From Gymnogyps californianus (Eukaryota > Chordata > Aves > Accipitriformes > Cathartidae): 64,000 bases of DNA. The DNA lies in assembly GCF_018139145.2 (NCBI RefSeq), contig NC_059481.1, positions 1,414,368 through 1,478,367 of the forward strand. Reading direction: 5' to 3'. A model generated the notes under the pieces. That model was not told where the DNA came from. It saw only the letters and a program-made list of their open reading frames with translations, and did no database searches. Made by a program: the position numbers and the translations under genes. Below are positions 22,101-31,600 of this stretch, piece after piece (positions within the stretch are counted from its first letter, which is position 1; every line of letters begins with the position of its first letter).

Positions 22101-23962
22101 GTGCCCTGACCCTGCTCCGGTGCCGCGGACCCCCAGCTCACGGGTGGGGGGTTCCGTAAAGACCTTGTCGGTGCACACGTGAGCCCCTCGGCGCGCCACT
22201 GCTTGGGGTGCTGGGTGCTCTGCACCCCGGGCCGGGATGCCAGCCAGGCCGGCAGCAACCCCGGTCCTGCCGGGTCACAGAGACCTAGGGCACGGCGCAG
22301 GCAGGGGGCCAGGCAGGTAGGTGCCCCCATCCGCGGTGGGTGCCTGTATCCCAGGTGGGTGCCTCCATCACAGGGGTGCTCCAACTCCAGGGATGCCCGA
22401 AACTCACATGGGTGCCCCGATGCCAGACAGGTGCCCCCAACCCAGGCGGGTGCCTTAAACACCATTGGGGTGCTCCCAACCCTGGGGTGCTCTGACCCCA
22501 GGGGTGCCCCCAAGCCAGATGGCAGCTCCCAACCCCATGTAGGCACCCTGACCCCGGGTGGGTGCCCCCACCTCAGGCAGGTGTTCCCATCCGAGGGGTA
22601 CCTCCACCTTAGACGGGTGCCTCTGCCTCAGGGGTACCCCAGTCTTAGGGGGGCCGCATACCAGGATGCCCCATATGGGGGTGTCCCCACCTCAGGGGTA
22701 CCTTGACCCCAGGGGTGCCCCCACCTCAGGGGTGCCCCATACTGGAGTGACCATACCAGGGTGACCGATACCGGGGTGCCTCCACCTCACGGGTACCTTC
22801 ACATCACAGATGCCCCATATTGGGGTGCCCCATACTGAGGTGCCCCATATTGGGGTATCTCCACCTCAAGTGTACCCCGTACCAGGGTGCCCCACTTCAG
22901 GTGTACCTTCACCTCAGGGGTATCCCTACCTCAAGGGTGCCCCACACTGGGGCACCACACCTTATGGGTACCTCCGGATCAAGGGTACCTCCACCTCAGG
23001 GGTATCTCAACGCAGGGGTGCCCCATGTTTGGGTGCCCCACCTCAGAGGTGCCCCACTGCAGGGTGTCCCACCTCAGGGGTACCTTCATCTCAGGGGTAC
23101 ATCACCTCAGGGGTACCCCCGCCTCAGAGGTGCCCCATACCAGGGTGCCCCACCTCAGGGGTACTTCCAGATCATGGGTGAACCATCTCAGGGTGTCCCA
23201 GCTGAGGGGTACCCCTACCTCGGGGTGCTCCACCTCAGGGGTACCTCAGCTCACGGGTGCCCCATACCTGGGTGCCCCACCTCAGAGTGTCCCAGCTGAG
23301 GGGTACCCCTATCGTGAGGTGCTCCACCTCAGGGTGCCCTACCTCAGGGGTTCCTCACCTCAGGGGTGCCTTCACCTCAGGGTGCCCTACCTCAGGGGCA
23401 CCTCACCTCAGGGGTGCCTTCACCTCAGGGGTGCCCTACCTCAGGGGTTCCTCACCTCAGGGGTGCCTTCACCTCAGGGTGCCCTACCTCAGGGGCACCT
23501 CACCTCAGGGGTGCCTTCACCTCAGGGGTGCCCTACCTCAGGGGTGCCCTACCTCAGGGGTTCCTCACCTCAGGGGCGCCCCATACCTGGGTGTCCCACC
23601 TCAGGGCCTCCCACCTGAGGAGTACCCCCACCCCAGGGTGTCCCACCTCAGGACGCCCCGCCTGGTCGCGCCCCGCCAGCGGGCGCGGAGCCCCCCGTAC
23701 CTTTGTGCATGCCGGTGAAGCGATCCTTGAGGACGGTGAGCTCGTAGATGCGGCCGAACTCCTCGAAGAGCGGCTTGAGGTCGCTCTCCTCCAGGTTACG
23801 CGGGATCTGCCCCACGAAGAGCTTGATGGCGTCGTGATCCTTCATGGCGATGGCGCCGGGCGGGCGGCTCAGCCCGTTCACCCGGCCGCTGTTCGCGGTG
23901 CTGAACGCCGCCCCCGCCTCCGCCGCCGCCGCCGCCGCCACGCCGCTGCCCGCCGCGGCCAT
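7132..23962 (-). CDS. CELF6: CELF6, CUGBP/Elav-like RNA-binding protein 6, complete
   Basis: Twelve coding exons, listed 5' to 3' on the - strand: 23962-23701, 20280-20198, 13696-13648, 12145-12017, 11883-11804, 11330-11187, 10790-10646, 10549-10400, 10074-10012, 9129-9049, 8932-8789, 7259-7132. All phases agree (1458 nt, 485 aa; human is about 481). CELF proteins bind UGU/GU-rich RNA and control alternative splicing, translation and decay; CELF6 is mainly neuronal. RRM1 spans about 46-128 ([20 protein letters not shown]), RRM2 about 135-215 ([20 protein letters not shown]), RRM3 about 402-478 ([16 protein letters not shown]). An Ala/Gln/Met-rich divergent linker lies between RRM2 and RRM3, and the C-terminus is [10 protein letters not shown]. 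The start is the ATG at 23962, followed by an Ala-rich N-terminus; the second Met (residue 40) lies just before RRM1. The 49-nt third exon is typical of the family. CELF3-5 are paralogues; synteny with HEXA and PARP6 decides for CELF6. Confidence 0.95.
7440..7835 (-). repeat. minisatellite in CELF6 last coding intron
   Basis: Degenerate tandem copies of about 25-30 bp are built around GGGGACACCAAGGTGACAGG (+ strand). They lie between the final coding exon (7132-7259) and the preceding one. Units are diverged, with several variable-length copies. Confidence 0.85.
8107..8780 (-). repeat. approximately 31-bp minisatellite reaching a CELF6 splice donor
   Basis: About twenty copies of a 30-34 bp unit are present, GGGGAGAGCYGGACCCCCRA followed by GCTGGGATGTT on the + strand. 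The array ends within about 20 bases of the donor of the 8932-8789 exon (GTAAGTCC), so the 5' end of this CELF6 intron is almost wholly repeat. The long open frames on both strands here are repeat artefacts. Confidence 0.93.
9400..9480. other. AT-rich single-copy island in CELF6 intron
   Basis: This is a short non-repetitive stretch with A/T runs (including AATTAAATGACT near 9463-9474) inside GC-rich intron. It may be a conserved non-coding element. No function can be read from sequence. Confidence 0.3.
11480..11770. other. AT-rich single-copy islands beside CELF6 exon
   Basis: These lie between the CELF6 exons at 11187-11330 and 11804-11883. Two AT-rich blocks are visible (about 11490-11510 with TTTAATTATAG, and 11560-11600 with GTTAATTAAAC), followed by 11690-11760 with repeated ATTAG/GATTGGATTA-like words. 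They are non-repetitive and contrast with the minisatellite-filled introns, so they are candidate splicing or transcriptional regulatory DNA. Confidence 0.35.
12540..12965. other. candidate conserved non-coding element cluster in CELF6 intron
   Basis: A non-repetitive AT-rich block carries many homeodomain-type words (CATTATTATTACTAG, GATTAATGC, TTAGTTAAGG, CTAATTACG) within otherwise GC-rich intron. It has no open frame worth reporting. Its texture is that of deeply conserved vertebrate enhancers, but conservation cannot be measured here. Confidence 0.4.
13378..13429. promoter_or_regulatory. triple CRE-like array in CELF6 intron
   Basis: Two perfect palindromic TGACGTCA sites (13378-13385, 13422-13429) flank one variant TGACATCA (13400-13407), each start 22 bp from the next. 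The second and third copies share the trailing block GGACGTTCTC. CRE sites bind CREB/ATF factors. The even 22-bp spacing is about two helical turns, placing the sites on the same face of the DNA. Confidence 0.6.
14930..15125. other. candidate conserved non-coding element in CELF6 intron 2
   Basis: A non-repetitive AT-rich block (words such as GCTTAATGTAATAAAC, GATTTAGAATAACATTTACGG, GGTTATTAAACTG) is flanked by GC-rich sequence and, downstream, by a CACC/CCAT simple-sequence region. It looks like an enhancer-type island. No coding potential is seen. Confidence 0.4.
15330..15770. repeat. CCAT/CACC-rich simple-sequence region
   Basis: The + strand is a degenerate mixture of CACCCATC, CCATCC and CCACC units. 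It lies in CELF6 intron 2. Confidence 0.85.
16330..17510 (-). repeat. CA-rich (UG-rich in CELF6 sense) degenerate repeat
   Basis: The + strand is dominated by CACAC, CCACAC and GCACAC words without a fixed unit. In the CELF6 sense direction this reads as more than 1 kb of UGUGUG, GUGUGC and GGUGUGU, the sequence class that CELF RRMs bind. It lies in intron 2 between the exons at 20198-20280 and 13648-13696. The 850-aa open frame across it is a repeat artefact. Confidence 0.88.
17510..18265 (-). repeat. approximately 47-54 bp minisatellite in CELF6 intron 2
   Basis: Around fourteen copies are built on CATCCCTGGGTGCAG followed by ATACACCCTCCTCACCAACAC (+ strand). Copies at 17985-18160 are most regular (about 47 bp). 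It grades into the CA-rich tract on the left. Confidence 0.92.
18398..18760. repeat. GC-rich island with GGCTC/GGCCC pentamer runs
   Basis: Pentanucleotide runs (GAGCC at 18398-18430; CGGCC and CGGCT at 18541-18660; GAGCC again at 18712-18745) surround the candidate CELF6 alternative first exon. CpG is very dense. The region has the composition of a CpG-island promoter. Confidence 0.7.
18457..18540 (-). CDS. CELF6: candidate alternative first coding exon of CELF6 (exon 1b)
   Basis: On the - strand an ATG (18540-18538) opens 28 codons, starting [14 protein letters not shown] and ending GSKILCIE. They end at a good donor, GAG|GTAGGG (exon end 18457). The phase is 0, and the next CELF6 exon downstream (13696-13648) also begins in phase 0 with its own ATG. 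Joining them is therefore in frame and would yield a CELF6 lacking RRM1 and starting just before RRM2. The exon sits in a CpG-dense island inside intron 2, consistent with an internal promoter. The open frame continues through the donor, so coding status rests on the donor and phase match only. It could instead be the start of an unrelated short transcript. Confidence 0.45.
18880..19500. repeat. approximately 20-bp GTGTGCACAAGCACAGG minisatellite
   Basis: About thirty copies of a 19-24 bp unit are present, GGGGTGTGCACAAGCACAGA on the + strand with variants. An internal duplication of roughly 100 bp is seen (19117-19200 compared with 19218-19310). It lies in CELF6 intron 2. Long open frames in both directions are artefacts. 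Confidence 0.93.
19970..20110. other. AT-rich island upstream of CELF6 exon 2 donor
   Basis: A short non-repetitive AT-rich element (TATTTAGGCGAATAATTAAATATTTA region, about 19985-20035) lies 90-200 bases downstream of exon 2 in the sense direction. This is a position where intronic splicing enhancers often sit. It is a candidate conserved element. Confidence 0.35.
20375..20690. repeat. minisatellite adjoining CELF6 exon 2
   Basis: Irregular copies of CAGCACCCTGGCAC alternate with CTCTGACATC and GGCATCCTGGCACC (+ strand). The array begins about 95 bases from the exon 2 acceptor. Confidence 0.92.
21225..21400. other. candidate conserved non-coding element in CELF6 intron 1
   Basis: An AT-rich non-repetitive block carries TTTAATATTGGCAC, GATTAAGTATTAATAAC and CTTAATAAGTAC words, rich in TAAT homeodomain cores. 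It sits in GC-rich intron 1 of CELF6. No open frame. Confidence 0.4.
22560..23665. repeat. 15-bp CACCTCAGGGGTGCC minisatellite in CELF6 intron 1
   Basis: Around seventy degenerate copies of a 14-16 bp unit are seen, most regular at 23330-23590. The sequence before it (22300-22560) is a more diverged relative. The array runs to within about 40 bases of the exon 1 donor (23700). The 15-bp period gives 5-residue false protein repeats ([12 protein letters not shown]) in every frame. Confidence 0.93.
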
Positions 23963-24112
23963 GGCCCGCTCCGCCGCCGCCGCCGCCGCCGCCGCTGCGG
24001 GAGGCGCCCGCCGCCCCGCCCCGCCCCGCCCCGCCTCGCTCGGCGCCGCTCGGCACCGCTCGGCACCGTTCGGAACCGCTCGGCTCGGCCCGGGCCTCTC
24101 TGCTCGCAACAC

Positions 24113-24245
24113 TCCCCCCCCCCCCCCCCCCTCCCCTTCCCCACCCGCGCGCGCGGCCGCCAGCGGGCTGGTGACGTCAGCCTGCTGGCCCCGGCGAGAC
24201 GCAAGGTATTAGCATAATGAGGGAGAGGCGGCCAATCAGGAGGGG
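24113..24245 (-). promoter_or_regulatory. CELF6: CELF6 promoter region with CRE and CCAAT box
   Basis: Upstream of the CELF6 start (23962) lie a GC-rich leader with a C run (24112-24132), a perfect CRE palindrome TGACGTCA (24172-24179) and GGCCAATCAGG (24230-24240), a CCAAT/NF-Y box. An AT-rich TATTAGCATAATGAG lies between them. This is a typical CpG-island promoter carrying a CREB site. The transcription start is not assigned. Confidence 0.6.
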
Positions 24246-24814
24246 AGGCTGGCAGCGGCGCGGGGTACCCCGGCTCCGCCCACTACTGCCCCCTGCCGGG
24301 CTGACCCCGAACCCCTTCCTCCCCGGCATCCTCCGGCCTCCATCACCCCCCGTCCCCCCCGCCCCCCCCGTCACCTCCTGTCACCTCCCGCCCCCCCCCG
24401 TCACCCCTCGTCACCCCTTGTCACCCCCCGTCACCCCCAGGCAGGGCTGGCCACGGGGCTGAGCAGCCTCCTGCCTTCACCCCTGCCGCCCTCAGTAGGT
24501 TCCAGAGTTAACACCCCGCTCTTCCCCACCAGCCACCACCTTACAGCGGGATTTAAATACACAGAAAAGGCTCAAAAAGGGACAGTTTGGGCACTTTTTC
24601 ACCTCGATGGACCCCCCGCCGCCCCGGTTGCCCCCTTGGGGCTGCCCCAGATGGGGGGGGAGGGGTTGGGGGGAAGCGCCTCCGTCCTGCACCCCGCGCC
24701 ACCCCGAAAAAGCTGTAATTAGAGCGAACGGCTTTAATACCTGGCGCGGTCGTTAATTAATTACTCCCAGAGCAGCAGCTGGGCTGGGGGTGCCCGGCTT
24801 CCCCGGCGCGCTGC

Positions 24815-25530
24815 TACGCATGTGCAGGTGTGTGCATGCGTGTGTGAGCGTGGGCGTGCGTGTGCAAGAGTGTGCAAGCATGTGCACGTATGTTGCAAGC
24901 GTGTGCGTGTGTGTGCGCAAGCTTGTGCAAGCATGTGCATGTTTGTGCAAGTGTGCACATGTGCATGCATGTTCAAGTGTGTGCAAGCATGTGTGCAAGT
25001 GTGTGCAAGTATGTGCAAGTGTGTGTGAGTGTGTGCAAGCACGTGCATTTGCTGCAAGTGTGTGTGTGTGCAAGCACGTGCATTTGCTGCAAGTGTGTGC
25101 ACATGGTTGCAAGACTGCGCACATGTGTGCAAGTACATGCAAGAGTGTGCACAGGCACACGCAACTTCATGCCTGTGTTGCAAGCCTGTGCAATGGTGTG
25201 TGAGCGCGTGTGTGTGCTTGTATGCATTTGCATGTGTGTGCAAGTGTGCATGTGTGTGCATGCATGTGCATGAGTGCATGTGTTTACAAGGGCCCATATG
25301 CACGTGTGCATGCATGTGCATGAGTGCATGTGTTTGTAAGCGCCCATATGCATGTGTGTGCAAGCATGTGCATGGGTGCACGTGCTTGCAAGCACCCATA
25401 TGCATGTGTGTGCAAGCATGTGCAGGGGTGCACGTGCTTGCAAGCACCCATATGCATGCAAGCACGTGCACACGGCTGCAAGTATGTGCACGTGCATGCA
25501 AGCATGTGCAAACATATGCAAGTGTGTCCC
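24815..25530. repeat. 10-bp GTGTGCAAGC-type minisatellite between CELF6 and HEXA
   Basis: The + strand is a long array of GTGCAAGYRT/GTGTGCATGT words with a period near 10 bp. A 55-60 bp higher-order unit (CACGTGCTTGCAAGCACCCA core) is repeated between 25280 and 25460. It is intergenic, downstream of HEXA and upstream of CELF6. The Cys/His-rich long open frames are artefacts. Confidence 0.93.
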
Positions 25531-26124
25531 AATAAAACCCAGCGGGCAGGGACGGCGCCCAGGGTGGGCACCCATGGGTGGGTTTTGGAGGCGCGGAGCG
25601 TAATCCTGCCGAAATCCGGGGGCTCGGCGGCTGTTCTTCACCGCCGCTTGGGTTTATTTTTAAACCCGTTGGCCCCGAGTGATTCACACGCTGCCTGTTC
25701 TCCTCTGCTCCCCGGCAAGTTTTACGCGACCAAAATAGATGTTCTGGAAGGAACGGGCCGCGCGGTGAGGCCGCGGCGGGGGAAAGTGGGGTGCTCCCTC
25801 CCTGCCGACGGGGATCCCGGTCTTTGCAAGGGTGAAAACGTTGCCAAGCCGCCCCCAAGATGGTGGTTTTGGGGAGATGCCGGTGCAGAGCTCCCGGGAA
25901 GCAGGACCACGGGATGATATTTAACCCGGATCATAAATACCGGGCTTTAGTGGAAGGCGCTGGGCCGGGGGGTCCCCCCAAGCCAGCCCCGCCGGCGCTG
26001 GAGCACCCCAGGCCCTGCCGGCTCGCGCACCCAGCCCTGGGTGAAAGGGAGCCCGGTAAGCCGGGCGGACAGGCAGGGTGAGGGCCAGGAGCTGGGATGG
26101 GATGGTGAAGAGCCCCTCTGCACA

Positions 26125-26505
26125 CACAGAGCAGCGCCCGGGGAGCAGGGCACCCTCCTTGGGAGCAGGGTGTCCTTCCCAGGAGCAGAGCACCCTCTCT
26201 GGGAGCAGGGCACCCTCTCTGGGAGGAGGGTGTCCTTCCCAGGAGCAGGGCACCCTCTCTGGGAGCAGAGCACCCTCCTTGGGAGCAGGGTGTCCTTCCC
26301 GGGAACAGAGCACCCTTCTTGGGAGCAAGGCACCCTCTCTGCGAGCAGAGCACCCTCCTCAGGAGCAGGGCACCCTCTCTGGGAGCAGGGCACCCTCCTT
26401 GGGCAGGGCATCCTTCCCAGGAGCATGGCACCCTTCTTGGGAGCACGGCACCCTCCTTGGGAGCACGGCACCCTCCTTGGGAGCACGGCACCCCTCTCTG
26501 GGAGC
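26125..26505. repeat. 20-bp GGGAGCAGGGCACCCTCTCT minisatellite
   Basis: About nineteen copies of a 20-bp unit, with CTT/CTCT and ACGGC variants, occur in the CELF6-HEXA intergenic region. Confidence 0.94.
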
Positions 26506-28440
26506 AGGCTCCCCCTTGCCCCAGCCCTGCCGGCAGCAGCTGCCTGCAGCGACAAAAGGTACCAATTTACACTGCACCGGGGAAAAAAAAAGGGAAAAAA
26601 CCCCAACTTGTAAAAATAGGAGGGGACACTAACCTCCTTCCTCTGTGCCTGCCACCCCCTCAGAGCCCGAAGCGCTGCATCCGAGCAGCAAACCACGGCG
26701 TCTCGGCTGTCCTTCCCCCGGCGCGGCTGCGGGAAGAGCCAGGCAGAAGCGACCACGCAGAGATGGAGCAGATGCCCGGGTCTAAAGGCCACCAGCCTGG
26801 ACCAGAAGATCAAGCTTCTGCTCCGCAAACACCCGAGGTATTCATGCTGTAGAGCAACGCTTCCCGAAGCCGAGCCCAAAAGATGCCGTGGGGACAGCGG
26901 GTGGCATCAGCGGGGACCTCGGGTCGGAGCACAGGGAGATGTCCTCACAGGGCTGAGAAGCTTCTGATCAGCGTTCGCTCATGCCAAGCCTGGCAGGGAG
27001 GAAGGAGCGCCAACCACACCAGCCTTGCGGAGCTCTTTAGGACTTCGCAGCGCATCAAAAGGAAGCAGCTATTGTTATTTAGGTCTTTCGGGTTACTCAA
27101 TTTAAGAGAAATAAACCTGCCGGGAGCAGCAGGCAGATCGGCAATCCTGGCTCCCTCCGCTCAGCCTGAAACACAAGAGCAGGACAGTATTTCCAACCAA
27201 AACGACAGCAAAGAGGAGCATGGATTTCCCACAGAGACTTGGAGGAAGCAGAAAAGCATCTTCCCAGAGGAAATGGGCACAGGAAGGCAGCGCTTCCCCT
27301 CCCACCCGGAGTAGAGGGAAAAAAATGTTCCTCTTTCCCCAAATCTGGCTAGATTTCCCTGCTCCAAGGTGGCTGGGCTTCACAATGTTTTTTTTCCCCC
27401 CTTTAAGATGTTATCACTTCAGAGGAGCAAGTGTTTGGGTATCCTTTCACAGGAAGGTAAAGAAATGCAAGACTTGACAATTTCTGAATATTTTTAATTC
27501 CAAGTTAATTCCATATTTTTAATTTAAAGTTCAATAGTAAAAGGTTTCCAGCCATAACAGCAGACCTCGCTCATTTAAGACCACGACACAGGTACAACAG
27601 TCCCATCAGCCAGGATTTCTCCTCGAGAGATTCCCCGCTTTGAGCTGAACATAGTTTCCAGCGTGGCAATCCCAACCAAAGGACAAGAACCACGACTGTC
27701 CCAGCTCCGCGCGACAACAGCACCACCAGTCTCCTGTCCAAGGAAAACATTATCCAAATCAAACCTGTCTGGATGTAGGAGACCTGGAGCTGAGCTCCCC
27801 ACCCCGAGGACAACAAAGCAGGAGGAGGATGGATCAGTTGGCTAAATCCTGAGCAGAAGCGGCAGCTGATGGGAGAGCTGAGCAGGGACTCCGTAACATC
27901 CGCGCGCCGCTCAGCAGGTTTGCGAGGTCTCCTCGGAGAGGCTTCAGGCCGCCGTCTTCTCAGGAGAAGCCACAGGAGGAGACGGCAGCAGATGGGGTTT
28001 GAGGGAGCAGAGATGGTGGCCCGCAGGCAAGTCGCCTCCTGCCTGGACAGAGGCAGAGAGACAAGAGACAGAGACAGGGACAGCAACCAACACCACAACG
28101 CTGCCCGCTGGTGTGCAGGCGGCCGCAGAAGCAAAACCAAGGTGGGGTGTCACCTGTCCTGGCACAGGTAGCGCCTTGGCCAGGTGCAGACGGTGGGAGG
28201 CCAAGGTGAAAAAACTGGGGGAGCCCACACCTCCTCATCACCTTCTCTCTGCAGGGACGGAGTCTGTGACAGCAGCAGAGACTAAACACGGTTCATCCAG
28301 CTGAGCAGGCACCCAGCAAGCTCCGGAGCCACCGGGATGATGCTCCTCTACTGGCATCTCTGGAGCGAGCCCTACCCATCTCCTGCTAACAATAACCCTT
28401 GCATGGTCTCCCAAGCCCCAGCTGAGCATGAAAAGGTGCC
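26506..28440. other. intergenic region between HEXA 3' end and CELF6
   Basis: This is single-copy sequence without a recognisable gene. It becomes AT-rich at 27380-27560 and has open frames only of the length expected by chance. No tRNA-like or other RNA gene was recognised. Confidence 0.5.
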
Positions 28441-28459
28441 TTTTTCCTCTTTGGGGTCA

Positions 28460-28465
28460 TTTATT
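28460..28465 (-). terminator. HEXA: candidate HEXA poly(A) signal
   Basis: The sense strand reads CTATAAATAAATGACCCC about 205 bases after the HEXA stop codon. No other AATAAA is closer. A long T tract on the sense strand (28493-28511) precedes it. Confidence 0.5.
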
Positions 28466-28670
28466 TATAGATTTAAAGAAATAAAAATAGGGGGAAAAAA
28501 AAAAAAAAAAAGAGGTGAAGAGTGCACACTAAGGAAAAAAAAAGTCCATTGCAACAAAGCAAGAGCAGAAGCTGGGGGTGGGAAGGGGTCCCTCTCCCAA
28601 GCCAGCAGCTTTTGAGAGAGGGATCATTCCTCCTGCGTGCACAGCGACCGAGGGCAGCAGGACTCTCCCT

Positions 28671-31600
28671 TCAAAACCCGCCGAATTCATTTTCACAGTA
28701 TCCTACGTAGAGAGGCTGCGCCTGGACACCGCGCCTGGAAAGAGAGCGGAGAGATGGCGTTACGCAGAGGGCAGAGGCAGAGCCCACGGTCAGGTTTGAG
28801 CGGTTAGAGGAGCGCGGGGTGGCCGTCGGTGCCCCGTTTCAGGTGGGACAAGGAGGGAGCGGTTTTCATCCTGCGCTTACAGACTCGGTTTTTTGCTCAC
28901 GTGTGGGAGTACGGGGTAAGGGCAGGTTTCCTGGGGAAGCCGGTGCTGCAGGAGGAGTGGCAATAGCTGACGGGTCCCCCCCTTCCTCAGCACGAAGCCC
29001 TCTCCTCAGCAGAGCCACCAGCCCACGCCGGCAGCAGGGGCTCTCTTCCAGCACTGCACAAAGCAAGCTCTGCCCACGCACAGGCAGGAAAAAGGCTCGG
29101 GATTTTCAATAAGAACAAGGGTCATTTTGTACCAGGGAAAGCCCACTTCACCCTCGCTGCCCTCCCCAGGGTCGAACCCTGGAGACGGCGGCCTTTACAC
29201 TGTCCCCTCGAGCCAGCATCCGACTGCGAGGAGGGACGGTTACCCAAGGAGCTTGCAGCGGAAGTCGGCCAGCCGCACGTAGGCATCTTGCAGGTCCCTG
29301 ACGGTCGCGTTACTCCACAGTCTCTCGGCTACGGCCCCAGCTCTCGGCCTTGAGGAACGAGAGACAGAAGCAGTCAGGTCGGGGGCGGGCGGGGGAGTTG
29401 GAAAGCTTCTTGCACAAAGCCCTGAGCTCCCAAACGCTTTCCCGAAGGAAGTCCTTCAGCACACAAAGGCACATGGCTTCTGTATATCAAAAGATCCACT
29501 CCTAGACACATGCGGATCAGGAGTGGACCGGGGTGACAGGACAGAGACCAGTGTTAAACACGTACTGGTTGCAGCAGCAGGTTGTACAGGAGCACATTAG
29601 TCTTACAAACCCTCATTTAAGCCTCAGTGAAGCTGTTACTAGCACAGAGGCAATGCCAGGGGACGGGGACAAGCACCACACGCAGACCAAACCCGCAGCG
29701 TTTGGCACACGTCGCTCAGCGGCGAAGGAAAGGGGCCTGAGCCCTGCCCCACGCGACTCGAGCTAACCTCCCCACGGCTTCTCTTACCAGAGCCTGGGGG
29801 CCAGGTTAGTGACGTCCACGTATTCACCCCACATGCACGCCTCTCCGCCGATCACCCGATCCTTCTGCTCAGGGCTGCCTGCCAGAGGACACAGCATTCA
29901 GGTGACGGGGTGTTGTAAGATAACGGGGTGACTTATCGCCCTGCCAACAGAGGCGCCTGTAACAGCAGTGAGTGGCTCAGCTATGGAGGCGATAACTTGC
30001 TCTTCTGGAAGCCCCCGCTTCAAACCCTGGGCTGGGGGAGAGCAGAGCTGTTTTCTGCCGGCAGCAAGGGAACGGGACATAGCACAGGAACCAAGGACAC
30101 GGTCACTCAAGCACCTTCACACCAGCAGCGAGAACGGATTAGCAAGACAGCCAGCCCTGACGCTACCTCCGAGTGACAAGTCAGCTGCCATACGGGAAGG
30201 GGACACAAGGAACATACCTTCAAACTTCAAGGGCTCCACCTGGTAGGCTGCCATCCAGTCCTGCCCATAGGAGATGCGGTTGAGGTACCAGGGGGCAGAG
30301 AGCAGAGCCCGGTAGCCAGCTTTGGTGACGTTTGCCATCTCCTCCATGTACGGCGGGGAGCTCTCCTTCCACACGTGGATGATGGTGTCTGGCCTCACCT
30401 GAAGAGCACACGTGAACCCCGTGCACGGGATCAGTGCGGCAACAAGAGCACCACCTCCCCCCGCAAGCAGGGTGCCCTGACCCATCCACAGCTCCGAAGA
30501 TACCCAAAGAGAAACTGAGGTGGACTTTGGCTTAACTTTCGAGCCGCTTCCCATCTGGTTTGCAGAAGCAACAGAGGAAGGGATAAGCCCATTTGCAGAG
30601 CGTCCTGGGCAAAGTTAAAACCTGTCTCTTGCAGGTGTATATACAAGAACTTGGAGGGAAGAGACTGTTGACAGCAGCGTGACAAAGCCACCATGAGGGC
30701 AGCTCACTGGCAGCACCACCTCAAGATCAAGCCCAGTCCCATAACAGAGCACCCGCCTGCCAGCCCCAGCACGGCACCCCCAGAGCACACCAGTGTGTCC
30801 GGCTGGGGTGCTGGCACTGTTCACCCCAGCACAGGCAACTGCGTTAGGGGAAGCAGGCAGCTCTCACCTTCACTCCGTTGTCAAACACCTCCTGCCACAC
30901 GATATAACCTTTGCCGAGGGAAGAGATGATGTCCAGAAGCCTGGAGTGGAAAGAGTACTGAGTTTTGGGTCATCCCAGCTACACTCCCCCCTCTTTGCTG
31001 GTTGCATACAGCCAAAGCAGCAGCACCGATATTCCCAACACCCACAGCGGGATGTGAAGGTACTTCTGAAGGAGAAGGGAGAAACCACGGCCCCTTATGG
31101 GGCTTCTTTCTCCTCAGCCCCAGGCTTTTTTGTGGTCAGTCTCCCAATAAAATGTGGCTAGGCTACTCCCTTTAGGGTCAGGGAGACATGTCTGAATGGG
31201 TGTGCTCCTGAAAAGGAGATCTGGTGTCCCCGAGACAGCAGATTACATTTGTGCTGGTCACATACTATAGCTGCAGGCTGAGGATGCAACCGTCCTTACC
31301 TCTGGATGTAGAACGACTCTAATTTTTTGTAATCTTCACCAAAGCCCATCTCCTTCAGGAAGGCACGGATTTTTGGATTGGATTTCCTGTGTACCAAAGA
31401 GAAGAGAATAAAAGCACTGCATCCCGAGCTCTGGAGTAAGGCCAACGTGGCCAAGTCCTTCCCACACCAGTCCAAGGCTAGCCCAGGCATTCCAAGAGCT
31501 GTGGCTATGCCAGCACCAGTAGCTTCCCACAACCAGCATCACCATGAGCACAGAAACCCCAAGCACCAACACACAGAGCCTGGGGGAGCAGGACACCAAA

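Noticed and set aside
22887..23618. Open frames reading as collagen-like Gly-Val-Pro repeats
   Set aside because: They appear in every frame because the 15-bp unit is divisible by 3 and lacks stop codons. This is a minisatellite, not collagen.
24761..25858. 365-codon - strand open frame rich in Cys and His
   Set aside because: It is a product of the GTGTGCAAGC array; the regular Cys-His spacing reflects the DNA period and not zinc fingers.
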